Notes: generated by a model not told the origin, from the sequence alone. A stretch of 64,000 nt of DNA from Takakia lepidozioides (GCA_030704615.1 CM060731.1:63346756-63410755); one strand, 5' to 3'; positions 21,911-33,520 are shown, numbered from the stretch's first letter. Numbers and translations: made by a program.

Positions 21911-23994
21911 CTTCATTAGCAGTGCTTGTTCTATAAATCGTGCTGCTGCCGGCTGGTGTTTCCTTCCGCGCTCAAGCACACGGGACGTCATCAGCCCTTC
22001 CCCGCTCCAAGACACCCGGCTAGTTTCGGGCATCTCAGGCAGATTCCATAAACTTTGAGATGATGACATGGCGATGATGACGTGGCACTATGGTACCCTA
22101 TTCCTGCTCTACGCTAAACTAGCTTCCGACATTCGGTCGTCGCTAGAATTCATCAGGCCAAGCCCTCAAACTGCATTGGACGACCTAGGTTCTGGTTCAT
22201 GTCTACGGACATGTGGATCTTGGTCTGAGACTCCGGCTAATGGTCCTGCCGTTTCTGGGATGCTTCGGTCCCTTTCTTCTCCTACTTTACGAAGATGGGG
22301 TGTGAAATGATCGCTCATGAGATTTTTAAAATTTGAAAGGGAGCTCTCTTTAAAATGGTGTCTGTCCAAGTTACAGTGTGTCTCCCACTTTTATCACGAG
22401 TGATACACCGTGTTACAGACCACATTGCTCATTTTGTGCCTATGACAAGCAGCCAGCTCTCCAACGACAGGGATGAATTGTTTCTGCCAACTCCTTGGAC
22501 CTTGTCACTTGCAGTCCATGCGAAGATGCTCCGGTGGTGACAAATGAATTTTTGGACTTCCAATCAAAGTCCTGCTCTGCGACTACTGTGGATGCAATTG
22601 CCAAGGAGGCCGTGCATGCAGGTGATAGCGCGTTCCTCACGTTTAGGACCAACCCACCCTCGCCGATTTCGAGCAGAAAGTTGCTGATAATTTTGCCTGG
22701 CTTATTTACAGCCGCCGCATGCACCCTGCCCACCCTGACATTGCTTTCGACACTTGCAAACTTGGGCAGAACCTGTGATGCTGTGCAACCATGTCAGCCT
22801 CGTTTTCTCAAAACATACACCAAGGCCAGGATCTGCAGATCTTATGTACCTTATAGACTTGTGAAGAATTAAGGCCAGCATGTGGCCAATCAGTTATTAT
22901 ACATGCATCAACTTGGGTAATATACTAGGGAGGATAGCAAGATACCTCTGAGCTTCACCAACAAAGGCAACAGTGTTGATATCCCGCCACACCTCAGGAC
23001 TGAAGCACTATTTCCAGGTTGCCAAAAATTAGCAGCTTCCAGAGTCCAATGTTTACTTATCATGAAATAATCTTGCATCCTAGTAAGCATCTGTGACCGA
23101 AATTCCATCTAATCTAGGCGAGGGAAATATAACAAGCATTTCGATGATCTCTCTAGAATACTAGCGCGCAACTGTGCTCAAACACACAGAGACCACACCA
23201 AGGCAAAAGAAATCCACGTATCTTTCGAAGCACGTAAACACACAGCACAGGATTCGAATCGTTACGCCCAACCCAGCGGCTAGATAACCCACAGCTCACT
23301 TCTACGACTCAAGTAGGTGCACCTCGCCACACTGAAAAATGAAGAAGAGCTTAAGAGCGATAAGCAATGCAACATTTGGCAGATGCACAGGTCCAGGTTC
23401 GTTCCGACCTTTGTGGGCCACAGGAAACGGAGGGATTCAAGCTTCGAGAGGAAGGAGTACAACGAAGTGCAGATCCAGTTGGCGTTTGGATTCAGTGACA
23501 CATTGCTGCACTTTCACCTAGCTGACATCCCTGGCCTTGCTTGCTGTGGTTGACCCATAATGTAGGCTCAGCTTTGAAACAAGGTCTTCCTCAGAAATTT
23601 CTGAAGGTAAAGTCACTCAACGGTTTCGAGCATTTTTTGAATCGTGTTAGCTGACTCGGCGTTGGGAGCGTTGGGAGGTTGCGGGGTTGATATGCAGGGT
23701 GACCCTGAAAGCAGCTGTAATGCACTGGCAGGATGGGATTGATCAAATTTACCTCATCAAAGGTCAGTCAGACTGACCTGAAATGTTATGCGACCATAGC
23801 CTTGGAGGTTTTTATTGCTTCCCAAATACACTACACCTCTACTACGAGCGTTACATTCACGGCTATTTCATCACTCACATCCCTAATCCTCAATAAACGT
23901 AAGATTGAAAGTGGCCAGCTAGCCACTGTGTGACAGGTTATAGTTCGGATAGAGCCCACCCCTCAAAGGGGGCAGTACCCGGGCAACGACGCAA
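21911..23994. other. Unassigned spacer
   Basis: Short frames at 22166-22872 and 23317-23553 show no domain I recognise. No repeat ends identified. Confidence 0.25.
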
Positions 23995-24170
23995 TGGCGT
24001 GAGCGTTGCACGTGAGCGTGCGAGCGTACGCTCACGCAGGAGTGACGTGGCGTGAGCCTGCACACATGCTGACGTGGCGTGAGCGTCATGTCAGCATGCT
24101 GATGTGGCGGTAAATGATGACATGGCACTGTCCGTCAACTGCCATGTCAGCATTAACATGCGCCACCTAT
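23995..24170. repeat. Cluster of short GTGAGCG / GACGTGGC / CATGTCAGC repeats
   Basis: GTGAGCGT recurs in direct and inverted order (including GTGAGCGTGCGAGCGTACGC and the inverse CTCACGC). The words TGACGTGGC and CATGTCAGCAT then recur several times to 24165. It is a local mosaic of direct and inverted repeats rather than a clean tandem array. Confidence 0.55.
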
Positions 24171-24602
24171 AACCGTGGATGGTCCTATGACCGTGGAATT
24201 AATGCAGGGAATCTTGCCTAAATAGAATCAAGACGAGCGTTGAGGCCTACAATTACAGCATCCAACATTGTGCAATTACAAATGCTTGTTTCACTTTTAC
24301 AATTACGAAGACGACAAAATATCCTCACAAAGTGTGCGCCATAAAGGCTGCCACGAGAAGACTTCCTCCCTCCTCAAATAACAATGAGAGTTATGATCAT
24401 CTTCAAAAGATGATTGTAGTGCATAGCGACAGCAAGACATGTAGACTTCGAACGGTGCAATGACAAATGTGCACTACCTAAAAGTTGTCACTCAGAGCTC
24501 ACTCCGTATAATTGGAGGCCATATCATTGCACAGCCGACAAATTGATGTGAATTACACATTTCAAATCATGGTCATCCACATACCACATTACATAGTTCA
24601 TG

Positions 24603-24893
24603 CTACCCATGTGTTGTATCCCGCTGCAAAAGAGTATCGACCTCGTTGAAACTCATAGTGGCCTGGTGAATGAAGTTGTCACGTTTGGGATCGCAAACCA
24701 TCCTCCTCAAAAATATGAAATACAAATGTTTGCAGGGTATGAATTTACCTCTCTTGCCCAAACTGGTTGATAGCATATTCACAAAATCAGGACATGTGCA
24801 ATTGGGGAAATTGGAAACCGTGATGTCGTAGGTACTTGAGGAGTTGCGTTCATGTATATATAAATCTAGGGTCCTTGACAAACTTGGGGTCAT
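24603..24893 (-). pseudogene. SWIM zinc-finger fragment
   Basis: The frame encodes YDITVSNFPNCTCPDFVNML and then FIPCKHLYFIFLRRM. C-x-C, a spacer and C-x-H form the SWIM finger (CxCx(n)CxH) found in MULE transposases, FAR1-type proteins and related plant proteins. Only about 96 residues are present, without a catalytic domain, so this is either a fragment of a MULE-like element or the terminal exon of a SWIM-domain gene. Confidence 0.6.
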
Positions 24894-24904
24894 AATGTGG
24901 GTCT

Positions 24905-25150
24905 GTTTGCCTTAATGAAGTGGGAAACTGAAGAAGAAGCTGCCGCTAAATATGAACAGACATAGATGAAAACTAGAGGTCATTCCATCTCACTCCGAGT
25001 GGAATACTCAAGCTCATCACTAACACCATTCATGAGCTCTCGGCCCTTTCCCACGATGGGAGAAGTGGGAAACTGCAGGAGAAGCTGCCTCATGAACAGA
25101 TATCAATCCATCTGTCTGTGCGGAATAGGCAAGCTCATCACGTGGAAGGT
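24905..25150. repeat. Imperfect direct duplication, about 150 bp apart
   Basis: Segments at about 24918-25018 and 25065-25141 share AAGTGGGAAACTG, GAGAAGCTGC, ATGAACAGA, CATCT and CAAGCTCATCAC in the same order. Confidence 0.5.
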
Positions 25151-26025
25151 GCACTTGGAAGGCATCCAGAAGTAGCTGTAGTGAGGGCAGAGAGCGAGAG
25201 GGCATAAGTATATAGCTGCAGCCGCATCAGCGTTGCTCAACGTTCTGCTGCACTGGCTGCTCTGTGTGCGAGAGTGCATGCGTCAGGCTCCAGAGGTCCA
25301 GACAAGGATTTGTTTGTCAAGTGAGTAAGTACATGCCGGGAATGTTTCTTTGCTGAGATGAGTGTGTGTGAAAGAGTAGCTGCACAATTGGAAGAGGAAG
25401 GTACCCGTTTGATGTGAGGATGACTGTAGGTGACAGACGAGCATAATCTGCTCTGAACCTGTACAGCAGCTCCGATTGTGAAGTATGGGGGTTATGATAT
25501 GATAACGGATGGGGGGGTGACCCTTTGTATAATGATGGCTGAAATCTCAAAGTGAATGTGACGGCTATGTCTTGCTCTGGACTTGGTTTGAAGGTTTGAC
25601 GTATGTGTGTAGAGGCACCAAGGTCTTGGATCGGCGCGCGAAGCATGGCGTCGAAGATACAGCTGTACACGTGGCCTACACCAAATGGCATGAAGGTGTG
25701 CTTTCCCTTTATTTCTGTCCATTTTCTGCAAATGGTCTTATAGTACTTATGCGGTGAGAACCTGGAGTACTCTAATTGGGGCTGCTTGTCAAGAGGGGGA
25801 AGAGCTGATGTACTCATTGACTATTTAGTGAAGGGCCCTTGATAGCAAAGTACCTGCGGGATATCAACCCCTGGGTATGCCACCGGGGTATGGAGGGATT
25901 GTACTCCCCAAACTTTGCTTGCCCCTTCGCCTTCTGGGCCCCAGATTGGACACTGCTGGAGAAGGAAGGAGGTTACAAATTGAAGGAAATAAACAAATGT
26001 TGGGGTCTTCGTTGCGTGGAGGCAG
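25151..26025. other. Probable 5' region of the GST gene
   Basis: A TATA-like CATAAGTATATAGC lies at about 25203-25216, followed by an ATG and a strong AA/GTGAGT donor near 25321. Its phase does not fit the next visible GST exon, so I do not claim it as exon 1. The remainder has no recognisable coding content. Confidence 0.3.
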
Positions 26026-28179
26026 GTGGGCATTGCGTTTGAGGAGATGGGGTTGCCCTATCAGGTCCACCCTATCAACATAGCCACGAATGAACAATTT
26101 AGCCCGGAGTTCATTGCAATCAATCCGAATTCCAAGATTCCTGCCATTGTTGACCCCGATGGTCCAGGTTGACTTTCCCCTCACGTTCACCTAATTCCTA
26201 TGAGTCTGCAGTTTTGGTGTCTCGTGTTCTCCTGTTTGTGAAGTTCTACTCTGTTGGCATTCACATGTTGTTGTGAGCTGGTATTCTCTTGAGTTGAGGT
26301 TGTCTCATCCTGTAGTTAGCCTGCCATTCCTCAATGCTGCACATTATTGCGCTCCAGTACACCCAAATTGCAAATTAGGATTATACTCTTATCAGTCAAG
26401 ACTCTGAATCCGCAAGTCTTGACCTTGCTGGATAAATCTGACTTAGAGACTGTAGTGTCCAAAGCCATGTCTGTTACCAGAAAATTGTCCGATGAAAATG
26501 AAGTTAGGCAGAAAACTTCCTTGAACCTGTTTCCAGTCTGTGACATGGGGGAGGATACCATGGATGACCTCAAGGGCCTACTCACTCTCGGCACCAGACT
26601 GAAATTTAAACTCAGGGCAGGAAGCCTGCCTTTTGAGCAGTAAACAGAAGCAGAGAGAAAAGGGAGAGTGCAATTGCCCGTTGTGTGGGCAACCCGAAGA
26701 CAATGTTCATTTTCTGATTCACTGTACTCACCAGAGAGAAGCTCTCCTCCAATCTATCAAGAGAATTGTGCCTGTACCTATGTTTACCAACTTTGAAAGT
26801 CTCGAGGTTGAGCCAAAAGCCCAGGCCTTTCTGAGGCCTGGTTACTGGACTGACCACACACAGCAGATTGATGCTTGTGTGAAAGGATTTCTAGAGGATA
26901 TCTGGAAAACCCGAATCAATGTTCTTTATGAAGGTAAGTCTTACTACCGACCTCAGCCCCTGACTGAGGTAGGTTCTGTCCTTTTATGTTCCGTTCAAAC
27001 TGGACGCGGGGTCAATGGCCACAAGGCTACGGCAAACAACATCTTTTGAGTACATTCTTATCAGTCAAGAATGGTTTTTCTAGAGAAAATAGGCATCCAG
27101 TTTTGAGGCCCTTGAATTTGAGCACCCATGTTATTGCTAAACTGCACTGTTGGAAGCAGATGGAAAACCTATCAGTATTTTTGAGAGCGGAGCAATTCTA
27201 CTGTATTTGGCGGAAAAAACTGGCAAGTTTCTGTCACACGACCCCCGTCTGAAGTGGGAGACCATTAAGTGGGTATTCTTCCAGATGGCTGGTGTTGGGC
27301 CAATGTTTGGTCAGGTGTGCACTCTCTCCTGCATCCTCACCCTTTCTGCTCCTTTCTCTTCTCTTCTCTTCCTAGTTGTCCTCTTCTTGCTGATTGATGT
27401 GTTCCTAGGCTAAAGTCTGGTGGACAATATACATCACTTTCAAGAGGGAGGGTTACCACCTACTGGTTCATCATCTCGAGGCATTTGCATTTGATGTCAT
27501 TATTGGATGTCTGATAAGAGACTACTAACTCAGAGAGAACGCGAATCTCAACCAATTAAGATCACACCTTCTGTGCCTCACCCATGGGCCCCTTGTGGCC
27601 CCATGGGACAGTATAAGGTTTTTTTCTTTCATTCCCTGGACCCTGAAGTCATGTCAGTTTATACACTGGGCTGAACTCCAAGGCTGGTTAAAGGTGGGTT
27701 AATATCCCCCAAGAAGTCATTTCAAGTATGTCTTAGCCAGGAAGTCCAGGAGTGATCCGAGTACCTTCTGTCCCTCACAATGTGGTGTCAACCTTCGCTC
27801 TGTTTGTCCATTGAATATCTCAAGAGAATAAAATCTGATACATGCTTCCTTTGGTTGGGGTCAATTTCAGTTTGGGCATTTTTTCAAGTATGCCAAAGAT
27901 AAGTGCAAGGATCCGTACCCAGTGGAGCGTTACAAAAATGAATCAAAACGCCTCCTTGGAGTCTTGGAGAAGAGGTTAACAGGTCGGGAGTTTCTGATTG
28001 ATGGAGGCTATTCAATTGCGGACATGGCAACATTCCCATGGGTATATGGTCTGTCAGAGTTTTACCATGCCGAGGAGGTACTGGAGCTACATAAGTTCCC
28101 AAATGTTCTTGCATGGGTAGCACGGTGCAAGGCACGGCCAGCTACTGCCAAGGGATTGACTGTGGGCAAGCCTCAGTAG
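26026..28179 (+). CDS. Glutathione S-transferase, YfcG/Ure2p-like (three exons visible)
   Basis: Three exons join in frame: 26026-26167, 27160-27314 and 27871-28179 (stop TAG), with GT donors at 26168 and 27315 and CAG acceptors before each. The first has the thioredoxin-fold strand (VGIAFEEMGLPY) and the glutathione-contact loop NPNSKIPAIVDPDG. The second has the conserved GSH-binding ESGAILLYLAEKTGKFLSHD. The third is the all-helical domain with SIADMATFPW and an ending of ARPATAKGLTVGKPQ. The match is to the bacterial YfcG and fungal Ure2p group, which acts on disulphides and peroxides with glutathione, rather than to plant tau/phi GSTs. The N-terminal exon with the start codon and the xPNGxK segment should lie upstream, but I could not identify it. 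The 992-bp intron carries a LINE fragment. Confidence 0.85.
26402..27055 (+). mobile_element. LINE fragment with zf-RVT in GST intron, 15-bp TSD
   Basis: TCTTATCAGTCAAGA occurs at 26387-26401 and again at 27056-27070, a target duplication of LINE length. Inside, the plus strand reads CNCPLCGQPEDNVHFLIHCT, the zinc-binding zf-RVT domain found after the reverse transcriptase of plant LINEs. Then come LEDIWKTRINVLYEG and stops. The piece is 5'-truncated and lacks a clear A tail. Confidence 0.65.
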
Positions 28180-28409
28180 TTTTCTGACCAAAGCCTGTGC
28201 TGAAGCCCACAAATTTGGCCTTTTGGCTTCATGTTGTCTGAGATGAAAATGGGAGCTTAAGTTGAGTAGTTCATTGCCAGCAGCAGTAGCAAGTTGAGGA
28301 AAGTTTGTGAAAGCTTATCTCACACTATGTTATTTTGCAGTACAATACAACCAATCCAGGGCCACTGTCCCCTGTTCTGTAAAAATAAATAAATAAAATT
28401 GGCTTATGT
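28180..28409. other. 3' UTR of GST gene
   Basis: An AATAAATAAATAAA stretch at about 28385-28398 provides plausible polyadenylation signals for the GST transcript. Confidence 0.4.
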
Positions 28410-28745
28410 TATCTGAGGTTGGATAGTGTATGAGTGTCGTGAGTCTGCTTACGAGAGCATACAGGCATGTTCTATATATTCTCCAAAGAGCTTAAGAAAT
28501 ACTACGAAACTATTCAGAAATGAATGAAAACTGTGCTCACACGACAAACATTATGAAACTATTCGAAAACCAATGGAAATTGTGCTCACACGACAAACAT
28601 TACGAAACTATTCGAAAACCAATGAAAACTGAGAAACATTACGAAACTATTCAAAAACAAATGAAAACTGCTCACACCATAAACATTACAAAATTGTTCG
28701 AAATCGAATGAAAACTGTACTCACACGAGAAACATAACAAACAGG
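28410..28745. repeat. Minisatellite array, about 40-50 bp unit
   Basis: About five units containing ACGAAACTATTCGAAAAC, then AATGAAAACTGTGCTCACAC and GACAAACATT. The same unit resumes at 30230-30336 beyond a LINE remnant. Confidence 0.8.
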
Positions 28746-30229
28746 ATTTTTGGTGCTGTCTTTTCGGGAGGAATTGGCATGGGGGCTGCACTTCATTGCT
28801 GACTGCAAAGGTTCTCTGGCATACTATGGTTCCAATGAGTTGGATAAGCAACACTTATACCACATAAGAGTGATGGACAACCAAGTGAATGTCAACCCAC
28901 TTCCCCAGCTAGGGCAGGAAATTCAATGGGCTTGTCACATTTCAGTTTCCTGGTTCCAGGCCTATTTGCCCCCGTAGAAGACCTCCAATTCGATCCGGGG
29001 GAATTGAGTTGGATGGACCATAAACACTCCCCCTTCTTTGCCCATACAGTAAAGATGGGATACTCCATTCTAGATCCATTCTGGCAAAATGTACATCAAA
29101 GTGGGGAACATACAACTTCTCTCAGGAAAATTGGAACTCAAGTTGGAAAGATATCTGGAGGAAAGATTGGGCAGCGAGAATCTCGGCTTTTCTATGGAAG
29201 CTTGCACATAGGATGCTGCCAGTGAGACAAGCAACAGACCAGGATTCCCCATCCTGCCCTATCTGCCAATTGGACCCAAAATCTATTGTACACTGTCTGA
29301 CCTCATGTGCACTCTCTAGCAGGGTTTGGCGGGCGGTTCGGAGCTTCTACGCTCACTGGAACACCTTCCCTGCTCCTTCGCCCCCTTCCCTCCTGCTTTT
29401 AAATTGCTTGCCTGGGCATCCGCAAAGCACTTGCCTTGTGTGGGCCACCCTTAGAGCACATACATTATGGAACTTGTGGAAAGCAAGATGTGCATGGGTG
29501 TATGAGGGAAAGCACCCCAGGGGCAGACCAATTCTCTTTCAAACTTATTTTGATCTGCTTGCTGAGGGGAGGAAATCATGGGGGGTTGTTTGTGTAGCTA
29601 TTCCCAGAACTTCAGAGCAACGGGGGAGGAAGCTGCTCAAAAATTTCCTGAACACCTGGGGTAAAAGCAACATGATCGGAACTAGTCTACCCAACTCACA
29701 TTTTCAATGGCGAGATTCCGTACCAACTCAATGGGAAGTCCCCTAGTGAAGGGGAGGAGTTAGACTTCAACTGACGACATAAAAGAACCAAAGATGCAAA
29801 GTCCAAAACACACTTGAAGTTCTAGCTTCACTCCTACCGCCTGCCAAGCCTTCTGCTGCTCATGCTGCTCACACTTGTTGACCTGCAGCTGTTCTTGGCC
29901 GCTTAAAACCCCTCTTAAGTGGCTTTGGCCCTCACTAGCAGCAATCTCCTTGTTAAATCTTGTCTACACATCTCATTTCTATCCTAAAGTGCATCCCCTT
30001 AGTCCCCTCCCTCACCGACCTGCCTCTACTATTTCTCTCGCTTTGCTCAGCTAGCTGGTTTGCTAGAGACACGGGGAAGTTTCCCCAGTCAGCCTTCATA
30101 GCCCCAAAAACAGTGGTTATATTTTCCACTGATGTCTATTTCCTTTATTAATTTGATTAAAAGGGCCTCCATCCCCTTTCTTTTTTTTATTTTTAAAAAC
30201 ATAATATTTCGATTATTTTTTATTTTATT
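28746..30229 (+). mobile_element. LINE remnant with zf-RVT domain, inserted in minisatellite
   Basis: The frame at about 29130-29746 reads WRKDWAARISAFLWKLAHRM then SCPICQLDPKSIVHCLTSC. This is the zf-RVT zinc domain that follows plant LINE reverse transcriptases, with a C-terminal tail (LWNLWKARCAWVYEG). An upstream frame at 28750-28977 (YGSNELDKQHLYHI) is probably part of the same broken ORF2. The reverse transcriptase core is absent. The flanking minisatellite matches on both sides. Confidence 0.65.
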
Positions 30230-30336
30230 TTTGAAACTATTCAAAAACGAATGAAAATTGTGCTCACACGACAAACATTACGAAACTATTCGAAAACGAA
30301 TGAAAACTGTGCTCGCACGATAAACGTTACGAAACC
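30230..30336. repeat. Minisatellite array, distal part
   Basis: Two further units of the 28.5-kb array (ACGAAACTATTCGAAAACGA, GTGCTCGCACGATAAACGTT), ending with a short CCCTAAACCCTAAAC telomere-like motif at about 30335-30349. Confidence 0.75.
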
Positions 30337-30337
30337 C

Positions 30338-30515
30338 TAAACCCTAAACAACACTGGTCATTTCCAGTGCCGGACTGGTATGTCCATTTTCTAATACCAG
30401 ACTGGTACTGGTATGAAGGGTCCCACCCATTTTTACATATCAGGCTGGTATAGTTATCTATACAGGTATGAGCAACTTGGGTATGAATTTGGTATGAGTA
30501 GTTCCAGTGACGACA
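30338..30515. mobile_element. Fragment of GGTAT-rich hAT-like family
   Basis: Contains ACACTGGTCATTTCCAGTG, GGACTGGTATGTCC, ATACCAGACTGGTACTGGTA and further GGTATGAG motifs, like the ends of the element at 4197-5706. Complete termini and a target duplication were not found. Confidence 0.5.
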
Positions 30516-30600
30516 TAGTCGGAACTGGTTGGCGATAATAGGCTCGCCCGTCGTCGGCGTTGGTTTCGTTACGGTGCCAATTTCCGAGGTATGTATGTCA

Positions 30601-30860
30601 AATCCGCGCACTTGCATCCCAGAACATCTGAGCCTTGAAGCTAAGGACTTCATTTCTCTGTGTTTACGTGTGAAAAGCCTGAGGAACGACCAACAACATC
30701 AGAGCTTTTCGAGCATCCATTTGTGGCCAAGCACCCCCAACGCTGGAGGATGTCGTGTCTGTTGCCGGATCATCTGTTGCAGTACTTGAATCAGCCAAGC
30801 CCAAATTTATCACTAGACCACAGCCGCTCCAATATGTTAAGTGGAATGAGATCCAATTGA
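30601..30860 (+). pseudogene. MAPKKK-like protein kinase C-lobe fragment
   Basis: One frame reads IPEHLSLEAKDFISLCL. A shifted frame continues PEERPTTSELFEHPFVAKHP. Together these are subdomain XI of STE11/MEKK-type kinases (LSxEAKDFIxxCL, xxxRPTxxELLxHPF). The one-base shift between them and the absence of the catalytic loop and VAIK lysine make this a broken exon, unless a very small intron intervenes. Confidence 0.6.
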
Positions 30861-31367
30861 TGTGTGCTTGTGGACCTCTCAGCTTTTTCTGCCGATCCCC
30901 TTCTCCCTCTCTTTCTCTTTTCAAACTCCTTGTGGGTAGAGCACCATTGATCTCTTCGATTCTCGTTGACTAGTCACTGGCTGGACATGGTCTGGAGGCA
31001 GGAATTGCACCCATGATGACACATTTGGGCATGTACCCTGCCATACTCATTATCCCTGTATGTATAGAGTTCCAGCCTGCTGTGGTGTATTCCACATTCT
31101 TAAGTACTGCTCAAGTGTCAGGCTTTTGTTTTGCATATGCTGATGTGGTCATATCATATGTTTCTTAATCCACCTATGTCAATGTGTGCAACCTATGTTT
31201 GAAATCATCAGAGTTGACATTGACATGGGTCGGTATATAGTGTATGGAGCACTCTTACTCAAGTTGCTTGCTTTCGTTCTGTAACAATCTTTTTGTGCTT
31301 CTCATCTGCTGAGGTTGATTAGGTGGGATCTTCAGCAGTTACACCTGTCTAATAGTCAAGGGGTATA

Positions 31368-31748
31368 TTGATTAGCAGTTGCTTGGTTATAGTGACATTT
31401 GACAATGTGGAAACAGTATCAGTGCTCATACTCATGGTTGCCATGGTTTTCCAGATAGCTTTCTTAGTGGCATGTGGGCCAGATGGACCTCCAAGCAAAT
31501 TCAAATTGCCCCAGCTTGTGAAAGCTTCTCCTGAAATAGATCCCAAGTGTTTATCACAATTTGCAATTGGTCAACAGAAGCCAAGTATCCAAGTGTCTGA
31601 AGATGGCAACATGAACATGCATGCGTTCCCTCGGAGAAAGTGGATAGCCATTGTGGAGTTGATAGTGTGGTCGGCTATCTCATGGTTGTGCATTTTAGGA
31701 TTGTGCAGCCTCGCACTACAGGAGCATGGGAGCCTTCATGACATGTGA
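31368..31748 (+). other. Unrecognised open frame, possible terminal exon
   Basis: 126 codons. The segment after a candidate GGCCAG acceptor at about 31481 begins PPSKFKLPQLVKASPEIDPK, and a hydrophobic stretch (IVELIVWSAISWLCILGLC) lies near the end. It could be a downstream exon of the kinase-related locus or a fortuitous frame; no domain is recognised. Confidence 0.25.
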
Positions 31749-32270
31749 TCAAAGTGAGTTCCGTAACATTCCATTCTCTAGACAATCTGGTATTTATTGT
31801 TATTGTTGTGCCGGCTTATCTTTCTTTGATCTGACTGTTATTTGGACTACTACAATCCACTATAATCCACTATTGTGACGCAGCCACAGCTTGAGAAGAA
31901 GAGGCGATACCCACTTCATCTATTCTTCCATGCAAGTTTGGCCTCAAATTTCTCTATGATAAGCAGAGGGAGCATTTCATCCGTTCAGAGGTTGTAAGGG
32001 TCGTATGCCCAATGCACTGGTGCCCTCTTGAAGCCTATAACAATAATAAAAAAAAGCCTAGCCCTTTCAACAAGCTTCATGTCTTGCACCACTGCATATA
32101 GAGAAACATCACCAGTCATGTAGAAGCTCTTGGAACATTACTCACTTGAGATTACAAGCACAATCGGCGTGTCTGTTTTTTTAGCCATGAAAAGAGTACC
32201 TTTAATGGCATCTATTTTCTGTACCTACTAATGACCAGTTCTTACTAACTTCATGCTTTTGGGCTGATTA
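31749..32270. other. Unassigned spacer
   Basis: No gene or repeat structure recognised. Confidence 0.25.
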
Positions 32271-32775
32271 GCACACCCCTTGGGACACTTATTTGTATTA
32301 TCAAGAACCGTCGCGTGTGGGGGGACTTCCACTTCACAACCAAGTTTATCTCAAAGATTGTTGGGCGAGCAGTTGTTGTAAGGGATGCCAGCTGCTTTCA
32401 CCATTTTCAAGGTGGGGGAGCAGCAAAAGGAATTTTCTCTTTGCCTCCACAGTGAGAAGCTGGCCATTGGTTTTGGGCTAATAAGCATAACACCTGGGAC
32501 GCCTCTCCATCTCATCAAGAATCTTCGGGTGTGTGGTGACTGCCATGCCTCCACCAAATTCATCTAAAAGATTGTTGACCGAGCAATTGTTGTACGGGAC
32601 ACTAACCGCTTTCACCATTTCGAAGATGGGGTTTGTTCTTGTGGGGATTACTGGTGAGAAGATGTTTTTCTGGAAAGGTGCGAGTGTCTTGCTTCATTCA
32701 TTGATCTGTGCAGCTACTCAATTCATCCACCATTTCCTGAGAATATTGACCGTGATGCACTGTTGAGGGCATTAA
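32271..32775 (+). pseudogene. Two DYW-domain tails of PPR family with 3' flank
   Basis: 32271-32420 encodes [17 protein letters not shown]-like sequence ending FHHFQGGG. 32420-32655 repeats the DYW end more completely: [28 protein letters not shown], then FHHFEDGVCSCGDYW, with one stop after TKFI. The following 100 bp match the 3' flank of PPR copy 2 (6930-7040, inverted). The source was therefore a genomic duplication of copy 2, not a reverse-transcribed message. Confidence 0.75.
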
Positions 32776-33520
32776 TGTGTTGCATCCACAGGAAATTACC
32801 CAGCATAAGTGGTATCACAGCTCTGACTTTGTTTCAACAAAAACACCAGTTGTATCCAACCAGTTCTCAATTTCTATACCTTGAAGCCACGTACAGTTGA
32901 TCTCATTCCAAAAGCTCAAAGGAGGGAGCTGTCCACTTGATTATTTCAACAGGGAAAAATCAACTCTAGCGTAAGACACTCCTCTGCTCACCATCACAGG
33001 GATTCATGTCAGTTCAAGCCCAGTATAAACCTGACTATAACTCTATTTACAGTTTGAACACTCTAGGTAGAGAAGGCATCACGTTCAGAACTCACCACTC
33101 ATCTCTAAACACTATTTTAATTAATTTTTGACTAAACTTAATATATATTTGTATTAAAATTAATTGAAATATTAATAATATCATGGTGTAATGTGTGATT
33201 GAACTTTGTGAAATTTCAGATGATGTCATACTTGTTTCAAAATGTGTCATATAAGAGGTCCATTTGACATTGAAGTGCTCAATGTGAATTGGCAGTATTG
33301 AACAATTCATTGAACGTCCACTTGGAAGTCGAATAAAGTAAAATTCCATTGCAGGATCATGATAAACAAATGGGTCGCATCGAACATGGCCAAACTCGTA
33401 CTCTACCATACTCGATACAACTTGCTAGTAATTTTATTGATTCAAGAATCTTCATATGAAGCACAATGTTCACATACCACACCATTGGAATGAATCATGT
33501 TTTGGATCTAACAAGGCAGT
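32776..33520. other. Unassigned AT-rich spacer
   Basis: A frame at 33092-33409 (minus) shows no recognised domain. Confidence 0.25.

Noticed and set aside
25279-25325. First exon of the GST gene at the ATG near 25279
   Set aside because: Strong donor and TATA-like motif, but the phase does not match the next exon and the peptide lacks the xPNGxK segment of the family.
30335-30349. True telomere at CCCTAAACCCTAAAC
   Set aside because: Only two repeats at the end of a minisatellite unit; interior position.
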